The translations under genes and the position numbers were made by a program. The notes beneath the pieces were generated by a model that saw nothing but the letters and a program-made list of their open reading frames with translations, was not told where the DNA came from and did no database searches. A stretch of DNA of 64,000 nucleotides from Actinomyces bowdenii (lineage in GTDB: Bacteria > Actinomycetota > Actinomycetes > Actinomycetales > Actinomycetaceae), in the NCBI RefSeq assembly GCF_017592395.1, contig NZ_JAGFOU010000001.1, forward strand, positions 124,001 to 188,000, in the 5' to 3' direction. Of this stretch, positions 54,753-61,455 are shown piece by piece. The number at the start of each line of letters is the position of its first letter. The stretch's first letter is position 1.

Positions 54753-56358
54753 TGGGACCGCCCTCCCCCTCACTGCTCGACTGCCGGCCCCGGCTCCTGA
54801 CCGCTGCCGGGAGCACGTGGCGGGCCTTCCTGTCCGCCTCCTGCGCGGGGCCGGCGGCTGAGCCGGCAGCCGCGCCGCCACCGGGGCCACCCGTCCGGGC
54901 GCTGCCGGCCGATGCCGCCACCGTTCCCCTGCCTGTGCTCCGCCCCGCTCCACCACCGGTGCCGCCCGGCCCGGCTCCGCCCGCCCGGCCCGCCTGCCGG
55001 GCGCCGGGGGACGGCGCCGGAGCCGGGGTCCCCCCGCCGCTCCGGCCGCTGCCCGAGGGGGCCCACGAGCCCGACCGCCCCTGCGGGCCGGAGAGTCCCG
55101 GGCCTCCCGCGCCGACCGAGCCGCTGCCCGATGCCAGGCGCCCGATCGTGGCCGCACCCGTGGGAAGGCCTGCCAGGGCGCTCACGGCGGCACCACTGCC
55201 CCCGTGGGCCGCCACCCCCACCACGGGTGCCACGAAGCTCATCAAGGCCGGCATCGCCAGCAGGGCGAGGATCATGAGCATGAGGCCGGTGAGAACCGTG
55301 AGCAGCCCGCTGCCATCATCGGAGAAGGCCTCCGTGCCGGAGATCTGGAAGGCGGCCGCGTACACGATGGCCGCAGCCGGCTTGTAGGCGATGAGCGCCA
55401 CCAGCCAGGACACGCATCTCCTGAACCATGCCTGACCCGTCTGCGTATTGGTGAGGGCGGCTGACAGGGGCAGAGTGCCGGCGAGGATGACCAGCATCCC
55501 TCCCCGGGCCACCATGAGCATGACCTGCGCGATCGCGGCCAGGACCGCGATGAGGCCCAGGATGATGATGAGCAGGTAGCCCAGCCCGCCCGCCTCATCG
55601 CTGGTCGTCAGGGCGAGGAGCGTCAGCATGCTCCTGGCGAAGCAGGTCGAGTCCGAGGCGATATCGCAGCCCAGGGAGCCGTTGAGGAGCCAGACCGAGA
55701 AGGAGTCCGCCGCCGCCACCAGGAGCCCGGCGATCGTCACCCCGGACCCGGCGACGACCACCAGGGTGAGCAGGCCCTTGACGGTCTGGCGCCCGGGCTC
55801 CGCCCGCTGCTCCCAGGCCATGCGCGCCCCGCCGATGATCACCGACAGGACGGCCGCCGCTCCCGTGTACCACCACAGCCCGGACTGCAGGAGCAGCACG
55901 GCGCCCCCGGCCCGGCTCGGCCCGGCCGGCATGAGCGCGGAGACGATCGCGCTCGACGCCGAGATGAGGACCACCGCGGCGAGCACGAGACCGACCCTGC
56001 CGATGGCCAGGACGCCATCGCCCGATCTCATCCGCACCGCCATCATGCCTCCCAGCGCGAGCAGGGACAGGACCGCCAGAGCCAGGCTCACCCACATGAC
56101 GTGGCCCAGGACGGTCGCGATCCCCTCCGCGTCCGGGGCGGAGGATCCGGCCTGGAGCGCCGAGCCGCCGCCCGCACCGGTCAGGCCGGGTGTGCCGATA
56201 TGCACCCAGACCGCCCCCAAGGACGCCACGCTCTTGCCGTAGGCCTCCATGACGGCATTGGCCAGGTTCCTGATCGGGTCCCCGAACGCCTCATCAGCCG
56301 CCTGGGCCTGGGCGCAGCGCTCGGGAGAGGCCGCCCAGGAGATCGGATCGCATGCCAT
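54739..56358 (-). CDS. Polytopic T4SS channel protein (TrbL/VirB6-like)
   Basis: 539 aa. About eight hydrophobic helices, with CFARSMLTLLALTTSDEAGGLGYLLIIILGLIAVLAAIAQVMLMVARGGMLVILAG as the central family-like stretch and a cysteine-bearing loop before it. The final ~130 residues are a Gly/Ser/Pro-rich disordered tail. This layout is that of TrbL/VirB6 inner-membrane channel proteins. It lies between the VirB8-like gene (3-nt gap) and the SCO6880 gene, and the tail overlaps the latter start. It should form the inner-membrane pore. Confidence 0.83.
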   Translation of the reverse strand: MACDPISWAASPERCAQAQAADEAFGDPIRNLANAVMEAYGKSVASLGAVWVHIGTPGLTGAGGGSALQAGSSAPDAEGIATVLGHVMWVSLALAVLSLLALGGMMAVRMRSGDGVLAIGRVGLVLAAVVLISASSAIVSALMPAGPSRAGGAVLLLQSGLWWYTGAAAVLSVIIGGARMAWEQRAEPGRQTVKGLLTLVVVAGSGVTIAGLLVAAADSFSVWLLNGSLGCDIASDSTCFARSMLTLLALTTSDEAGGLGYLLIIILGLIAVLAAIAQVMLMVARGGMLVILAGTLPLSAALTNTQTGQAWFRRCVSWLVALIAYKPAAAIVYAAAFQISGTEAFSDDGSGLLTVLTGLMLMILALLAMPALMSFVAPVVGVAAHGGSGAAVSALAGLPTGAATIGRLASGSGSVGAGGPGLSGPQGRSGSWAPSGSGRSGGGTPAPAPSPGARQAGRAGGAGPGGTGGGAGRSTGRGTVAASAGSARTGGPGGGAAAGSAAGPAQEADRKARHVLPAAVRSRGRQSSSEGEGGPSGSR

Positions 56359-56361
56359 GGC

Positions 56362-57132
56362 TCAGGACCCCCAGCTCACGTAGCCGGCGGCATCAGGGAT
56401 CGTCACGACGTCGAGCGGCGCCGGTGAGGCGGAGCTGAGCCTCCAATCCCCATCGGACCACTGGAGGTGGTAGACCATCGAGAGGGTGATCTCACGCCCC
56501 TGCGTCGATGCCCGCACCGCCAGGTCCACACTCGCCCGGTCGCCCGTGTAGGACAGGAGGCGGAAGCCGATGATCCTCAGCCTGGCCGAGCCCTCGGGCG
56601 CGGCTCCCGAGGCTCGGGCCGGCGCCTCGCCGAGGAGCTGCTCGCGGTACGGGCCGGGGGCGAGGAAGTACTCGATCCAGGTGCGGGCCAGCGCCTCATC
56701 CGTTCCTGTGGCCAAGGCGCCCGCCGCGGCCAGGAGGGCGCCCTCGGCAGAGCGCTGGAAGCAGTAGCGGTACCCCTCCGCACTGGTCGCAGCAGGCCCA
56801 TAGACCTGAGAGACGGGATAGGCGGTGGTGCCCTGGTAGTCCCACCGGTCCACCTGCGGGGCGGCATCCAGACGGGCCGGGCCCAGGGCCTCCCCGCCAA
56901 GGCCGCACACACTCGCCCCCGCCCCCTCGGGGCCGGGAGTGGAGGCCGTAGCGGCGGGGACCGGATCCCCCGTGGAGGCGCCAGCCGGTGGAGCGGCCTC
57001 CTCCCGGGCCGTCCGGAGGATCCCCAGGACGGCGCCCAGGACGAGGACCAGGGCCACGACGAGGGCCGAGGCGATGAACCCGGGACGGGTGACGGGGCCG
57101 GCCGGAGCGCCGCCCGCATCCGCGGTGGTCAT
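56362..57132 (-). CDS. Bitopic T4SS assembly protein, VirB8/TcpC-like (NTF2 fold)
   Basis: 256 aa. After a short cytoplasmic start, PGFIASALVVALVLVLGAVLGIL is one membrane helix. A Pro/Ala-rich linker follows, then SAEGYRYCFQRSAEGALLAAAGALATGTDEALARTWIEYFLAPGPYREQLL and a beta-rich end RLRIIGFRLLSYTGDRASVDLAV...MVYHLQWSDGDWRLS, ending VSWGS. Helix-then-sheet of this form is an NTF2-like domain, the fold of VirB8 and TcpC. It joins the inner-membrane channel to the outer assembly. The assignment is by fold pattern and position. Confidence 0.65.
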   Translation of the reverse strand: MTTADAGGAPAGPVTRPGFIASALVVALVLVLGAVLGILRTAREEAAPPAGASTGDPVPAATASTPGPEGAGASVCGLGGEALGPARLDAAPQVDRWDYQGTTAYPVSQVYGPAATSAEGYRYCFQRSAEGALLAAAGALATGTDEALARTWIEYFLAPGPYREQLLGEAPARASGAAPEGSARLRIIGFRLLSYTGDRASVDLAVRASTQGREITLSMVYHLQWSDGDWRLSSASPAPLDVVTIPDAAGYVSWGS

Positions 57133-57148
57133 GAGGGGGCTCCTCCTC

Positions 57149-57427
57149 TCAGCCGGCGAGGAACCCCACCAGGGCGGCCGCGGCCGAGATGACGACGACC
57201 CCGCCAAGAGCCATGGCGATCTTGCCGACGTGCTCACCGCCCTCACCGCGGCGCGACTGGACCGCCATGAGGGCTCCTGCGGCGAACAGGCCCAGGACGC
57301 ACACGGCCAGCGCCACCCACTTCGCCCAGCCCATGACGGCGGTGAAGCCCTCGGTCCCCGGGGGCTGGACGGGGTCCGGGTCGGGAATGGCCGCAACGGC
57401 CAGCAGCAGGGAATCAACGGTGCTCAC
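57149..57427 (-). CDS. Small two-helix membrane protein, VirB2/TrbC-like
   Basis: 92 aa from GTG 57427, chosen for AGGAG 8 nt upstream. A ~40-residue N-terminus (PDPDPVQPPGTEGFTAVMG) precedes two membrane helices, KWVALAVCVLGLFAAGALMAV and IAMALGGVVVISAAAALVGFL, separated by a short charged loop SRRGEGGEHVGK. Size and layout match VirB2/TrbC pilin-like subunits of type IV secretion systems. The first ~15 residues could be a signal. It overlaps the end of the DUF6668 gene. Confidence 0.7.
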   Translation of the reverse strand: MSTVDSLLLAVAAIPDPDPVQPPGTEGFTAVMGWAKWVALAVCVLGLFAAGALMAVQSRRGEGGEHVGKIAMALGGVVVISAAAALVGFLAG

Positions 57428-58040
57428 GGGCGCACTCCTCGGTGTGGTGGTGGGGGGTGGGTGTCCTATCGGACACCAGACTGGAGAGGTCATCGATCAT
57501 GCGGCGGGCCTGACGCGGGAGCCGGTCATGGGCGAGGCCCTGGCCCAGGCGCCATGCCTCCACCCACGGCACCTCCCATACCCGCGGGGCGCCGCCGCCG
57601 ACGATGCGCCCCAGGTCCCTCAGCGCCCTGGGGCGGCGCCCGGGGGCATCCGCCAGGAGGATCAGGCCCAGCAGGCGGGGATCGCCGACCGCCCCGCTGG
57701 CCCACTGCGTCAGCACCGCCTGAGCCCGCGTGAGGCCCTCGAAGCCGGTGCGGGCCGCCAGGACCACGGGCGCCGAGGAGTCCGCGGGCCAGGAGTGCCC
57801 GGCGGCCATCCAGCCCTCCTGGAGCGAGGACAGGAGCGACTCCCCCGAGCCCCCGTGCGCGCCCAGCACCCACAGGACCGGCCGCTCGGGCCTGGTGGCG
57901 ACGGGCAGGGCGCCCCTCGCCGGCTGGTCGATGCCGGGCTGAGGAGCGCCGGGCCCCGTCAGGGGGCACAGGGGAGGCTGCGAGGGAGGCGGGGTCGGGA
58001 GGGAGGCAGGCCGCCGGGTCACCCAGGGATTGGTGGTCAC
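57414..58040 (-). CDS. DUF6668-type P-loop-like protein, first gene of the T4SS operon
   Basis: 208 aa from GTG 58040, selected because AAGGAG lies 9 nt upstream; ATG 58058 is an alternative without a ribosome site. The core reads RPVLWVLGAHGGSGESLLSSLQEGW, a Walker A-like turn in which the Lys is Glu, then VVLAARTGFEGLTRAQAVLTQWASG, LLGLILLADAPGRRPRALRDLGRIV and VWEVPWVEAWRLG. This matches a family seen at the head of actinobacterial conjugation clusters. It resembles a degenerate MinD/ParA ATPase and may place the apparatus in the cell. Function inferred from position. Confidence 0.72.
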   Translation of the reverse strand: MTTNPWVTRRPASLPTPPPSQPPLCPLTGPGAPQPGIDQPARGALPVATRPERPVLWVLGAHGGSGESLLSSLQEGWMAAGHSWPADSSAPVVLAARTGFEGLTRAQAVLTQWASGAVGDPRLLGLILLADAPGRRPRALRDLGRIVGGGAPRVWEVPWVEAWRLGQGLAHDRLPRQARRMIDDLSSLVSDRTPTPHHHTEECAREHR

Positions 58041-58058
58041 GGGCACGGGCTCCTTCAT

Positions 58059-58297
58059 GGATGGTGGGCTCGTGAGGCTCTGGCCCCTGAAGTTTACTAC
58101 AATGTGACACTGAGAACGACATATGAACATGGTTGAGCATCTTCACCACTTGGAATATTTATATACGTTTTTTGTGCATGTAGAGTGCTGGGAGAGCATG
58201 CTGCCCCATGGTTGCCGACCTTCCCCGCGCACTCATCGCCGAGCGCTGTCGGGCCTGACCGGCGCCGCATCAACCCCCGGGGCGGGAAGGAGCCCCC
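58059..58297. other. AT-rich divergent control region of the T4SS-like cluster
   Basis: About 240 bp between the leftward operon and the rightward lipoprotein gene. The stretch 58090-58180 is strikingly AT-rich for this genome, with several TATA-like and T-rich runs. Besides the candidate promoter at 58133-58161 there may be one for the leftward operon, but no clear pair could be chosen. Confidence 0.55.
58133..58161 (+). promoter_or_regulatory. Candidate promoter for the lipoprotein-hydrolase genes
   Basis: TTGAGC (58133-58138) and TATTTA (58156-58161) are separated by 17 bp in the AT-rich stretch, about 135 bp before the lipoprotein start. Confidence 0.45.
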
Positions 58298-58855
58298 TTG
58301 CACCGCACCATCCCGGCACTCCTCCTGCTCGCCCTGGTCGCCACCGGCTGCTCGCCAGGAGACGGCCACGGCGAGGCGCCCTCCTCCCCAGCAGCGCCCC
58401 CCGTCGCGGCCGCCACCCCTGTCCAGCTGCTGACCGAGGACCCCATGGATGACCTCGGCGCCATCACCCCGAGCTGGTCGGGGACCTACCTCCCACCCAC
58501 CTGGGACCAGGCGGCCGAGGACGCCGCCGTCCAGCGCGCCTCGCAGACCATGACCGCCTACCTCGCGGGAACCGACCAGGAGACCTGGTGGCGGGAGCTC
58601 CTGCCCCACCTGACCCCGCAGGCCCGGGACGCCTACCGCCACACCGACGTCACCCGTGTGCCCCCGGCCGCCGTGGATGGGGCCCGGGCCTCCTTGATCT
58701 CACCCACCGACGAGGCCCACCTGCTCACCGCACTGGTCCAGGTCCCCACGGACAAGGGCGTCTTCGGCGTGGTCCTGACCCGTCACAGCGGCAACGACTG
58801 GCTGACCCAGCGCATCATCCTGCCGGGGGACGCCGTCCCGGAGGGAGTCCTATGA
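58298..58855 (+). CDS. Lipoprotein of the T4SS-like cluster
   Basis: 185 aa from TTG 58298, with GGAAGGAG 5 nt upstream. The signal ends in the lipobox LVATGC, so the chain is anchored to the membrane outer face through Cys18. A Pro/Ala-rich linker is followed by a domain with SWSGTYLPPTWDQAAEDAAVQRASQTMTAYLAG, WWRELLPHLTPQARDAYRHTDVTRVPPAAV and a beta-rich end LTALVQVPTDKGVFGVVLTRHSGNDWLTQRIILPG. I recognise no named family; the NTF2-like look resembles other conjugation accessory lipoproteins. It is coupled to the next gene by ATGA. Confidence 0.82.
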   Translation: MHRTIPALLLLALVATGCSPGDGHGEAPSSPAAPPVAAATPVQLLTEDPMDDLGAITPSWSGTYLPPTWDQAAEDAAVQRASQTMTAYLAGTDQETWWRELLPHLTPQARDAYRHTDVTRVPPAAVDGARASLISPTDEAHLLTALVQVPTDKGVFGVVLTRHSGNDWLTQRIILPGDAVPEGVL

Positions 58856-60324
58856 GGCCGGGGAGGCTGGTGGTCGGCCTCGCGCTGGTGCCGCTCCTGG
58901 CGCTCGTCCCCGCCCTCGCCCTCCTGCTGCTCCTGGGGGGCCAGGAGGATGACTGCACCGCGGCGGGCGAGGGCAGAGCGGTTCTCGTCGATGAGCGGGC
59001 CGCCGCAGGGATCTCCGTGCCCGGCTGGGATGCCTCCCAGCTGGCCCATGCGGCCACCATCATGAGGGCGGCGGCCGATAGGGGCCTGACCCGCCGGGAC
59101 CAGACCATCGCGGTCATGACCGCCATCGGGGAGTCCGGCCTGCGGAACCTGGATCACGGGGACACCGCGGGCCCGGACAGCCGCGGCCTGTTCCAGCAGC
59201 GGGCGAGCTGGGGCAGCCTGGAGCAGCGCATGGACCCCTACCAGTCCGCCTCGCTCTTCCTCCAGGAGCTGGAGAGGATCACGCAGCGCCACACCATGGA
59301 GCCGACCCTCGTCGCGCACCGGATACAGGCCAATGCCGACCCCTACCACTACGAGCCCTCCTGGCCCGCCGCCGAGGCCATCGTCGCGGCCCTCGACGGC
59401 GGAGCCGTCACCGCCCCCACCGCCTCGGCCTCCGAGACGACCGGCGCCGCCGACCTCGCCCGGGCCCAGGAGGGGGTCCCGTACCTCTGGGGAGGGGCGA
59501 GCCCGAGCGGATTCGACTGCTCCGGACTGGTCCACTACGTCTTCTCCCAGCTCGGGATCGAGCTCCAGCGCACCTCCGCCCAGCAGGGGGCGCAGGGCCG
59601 GGAGATCTACACCGGGCCGGGCACGGGCGCCCCCTGGGACGAGATGAGCCCCGGGGATGTCATCTTCTTCCCCGCCGGGACCGACTCCTATGACCACATC
59701 GGCATCTACTCGGGCCACCGGAGGATGATCCATGCGCCCACCACGGGCGAGGCGGTCACGGAGGTCGACCTGGACTCCTCCTGGCAGGAGCGGTCCTGGA
59801 GCGTGCGCCGGATGACCCAGGCCGCCCAGCCGCCCTCCAGCGCTGCTGCGCCGACGGGGCGATGCGCCTCCGGGGCGGCTGGCGGCGCCCCGGCCGCCGT
59901 CGGCCCGGGCGGGTGGGCCGCGCCGGCCGCGGGCCCCCGCACCAGCCCCTTCGGCATGCGGGTCAACCCGGTCACCGGCGTCAACCGGCTCCACGCCGGC
60001 ACGGACCTGGCCGGCGGTGGATGCGGCGGCCCCATCCATGCCGCGGCGGGGGGCACGGTGACCTTCGCCGGCCTGTACGAGGACGGGACCGGCGCCATCG
60101 AGATCGACCACGGCGGGGGCGTGACCACCGCCTACCTTCACATGGAGGCCTCAGGCATCACGGCGCGGGTCGGGCAGGGCGTCACGGCAGGGCAGCACAT
60201 CGCCGCAGTGGGCTCGACGGGGAACTCCACCGGCTGCCACCTCCACTTCGAGGTCCATCTCAATGGGCAGCCCACCGACCCCGAGCCCTTCATGAGCCAC
60301 CGGGGCGTGACCCTCGGCCAGTGA
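58852..60324 (+). CDS. Three-domain cell-wall hydrolase (lysozyme-like + NlpC/P60 + M23)
   Basis: 490 aa. An N-terminal membrane helix (ALVPLLALVPALALLLLLGG) is followed by three enzyme domains. Residues ~55-150 look like a lysozyme/SLT-type fold (TIMRAAADRGL..QTIAVMTAIGESGLRN, GLFQQR). Residues ~195-315 are NlpC/P60: YLWGGASPSGFDCSGLVHYVF with Cys223, and YDHIGIYSG with His282. Residues ~355-490 are M23/LytM: HAGTD with zinc ligand His381, and CHLHFE with His463 and His465. It acts as the VirB1-like protein that opens peptidoglycan for the secretion channel. Start ATG overlaps the lipoprotein stop. Confidence 0.9.
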   Translation: MRPGRLVVGLALVPLLALVPALALLLLLGGQEDDCTAAGEGRAVLVDERAAAGISVPGWDASQLAHAATIMRAAADRGLTRRDQTIAVMTAIGESGLRNLDHGDTAGPDSRGLFQQRASWGSLEQRMDPYQSASLFLQELERITQRHTMEPTLVAHRIQANADPYHYEPSWPAAEAIVAALDGGAVTAPTASASETTGAADLARAQEGVPYLWGGASPSGFDCSGLVHYVFSQLGIELQRTSAQQGAQGREIYTGPGTGAPWDEMSPGDVIFFPAGTDSYDHIGIYSGHRRMIHAPTTGEAVTEVDLDSSWQERSWSVRRMTQAAQPPSSAAAPTGRCASGAAGGAPAAVGPGGWAAPAAGPRTSPFGMRVNPVTGVNRLHAGTDLAGGGCGGPIHAAAGGTVTFAGLYEDGTGAIEIDHGGGVTTAYLHMEASGITARVGQGVTAGQHIAAVGSTGNSTGCHLHFEVHLNGQPTDPEPFMSHRGVTLGQ

Positions 60325-60443
60325 GCACGGCGGTGCAGCGCCGGATGAGTCATGACCACTGATCACTGGCCGCCGCGTGCCGGGACGGGCGATCAGGCCG
60401 GCCCGCCCCGGCCCGCAGCACGATGCCGGTGCCGCGGCCCCGC

Positions 60444-61307
60444 TCAGCAGCCCAGGGCGTTGCGGTCCTCCGGCCCCACCCAGCCCGAGCGGCCCTCCAG
60501 GGCGCGGAACCAGCGGGCCAGGGCGGGCCAGAAGGAGATCGGGGGGGCCTCGCCCCCGGGGTAGCGCTGCCGTCCCCCGTACTCGTAGTCCTGCACCGTG
60601 GTGAACAGGCGGATGTCGCTGCCCGTGGGCTGGTCCCCGCACAGGAACTGGCCGATGGACACCACGGAGGACAGCGGCGGGCCATCGAGGATCGTCAGCC
60701 CCGCCTCGCGGGAGGCCTCCATATGGGTGGCCCGGGCCAGCAGCGTGTCGATGACGTCGAAGCCCACCAGCACCCCGTTGGCGGCGGCGGCCGCCTCCTC
60801 GGGGTCCTTGCTGTGGGTGGCCACCGAGTGGCCCCGGTTGATCTGGGAGCCGATCCACTCATCCCACGCATCGGTGGAGTTGCGGCGGTTCAGGGGGTAG
60901 AGGTCGGGGGCGCCCTCGCGGTGCTCATCCCACCAGGCGGTGGCCAGGTCGAAGAGCATGCCGCCGGAGTCATCACTGACCACCTCGCCCGTGGTCATGT
61001 CCACCAGGGCCGGGACCGTCGGCGGGGGCTCATAGCCGGGCGTGCGCGCATAGACCTCCGCCAGGGAGCGGGCCCCCAGCGCGGGGTCCTCCCCCGGCTC
61101 GCCGCTGGGGCCCGTCAGCTCCCAGTAGCCGTCCTCCCCCCTGCCGTAGCTGGAGGACAGGGGGATGGCCTCCACCAGGCCCAGCAGACGGCGGGCGATG
61201 AGGACGCGGCGGGACCACGGACAGCTGGCGGCGGCGATGAGTCGGTAGCGCCCGGCCTCCACGGGCAGGTCGTCGGCGGAGAATCGGTGCGAGGTTGCGA
61301 TGGCCAT
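60444..61307 (-). CDS. Glutathionyl-hydroquinone reductase-like (Xi-class GST fold)
   Basis: 287 aa. The thioredoxin-like N-domain has RYRLIAAASCPWSRRVLIARRLLGL with the active cysteine C29 in CPWSRR, the signature of YqjG/ECM4 Xi-class enzymes, and TVPALVDMTTGEVVSDDSGGMLFDL, the equivalent of the TVPVL-D segment. The C-terminal helical domain has the family-type LYP...NRRNSTDAWDEWI. Such enzymes remove a thiol from hydroquinones; actinobacteria lack glutathione, so mycothiol is the likely partner (inference). It is monocistronic and upstream of nothing on the same strand that is clearly linked. Confidence 0.85.
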   Translation of the reverse strand: MAIATSHRFSADDLPVEAGRYRLIAAASCPWSRRVLIARRLLGLVEAIPLSSSYGRGEDGYWELTGPSGEPGEDPALGARSLAEVYARTPGYEPPPTVPALVDMTTGEVVSDDSGGMLFDLATAWWDEHREGAPDLYPLNRRNSTDAWDEWIGSQINRGHSVATHSKDPEEAAAAANGVLVGFDVIDTLLARATHMEASREAGLTILDGPPLSSVVSIGQFLCGDQPTGSDIRLFTTVQDYEYGGRQRYPGGEAPPISFWPALARWFRALEGRSGWVGPEDRNALGC

Positions 61308-61455
61308 GGGGAGCCTCCCGGGGGTCGGTCAGGAGCGTTGTCGTGCTCGCGGCCAATCATCCCCTCCCCCGGCCCGGCAGTCAGCAGATTCACAGGGGGC
61401 GAACCCCCGGATCCCGGGGCCGGGGGCCTCCCACGGCCCTCGGCCCCGACGCCGG

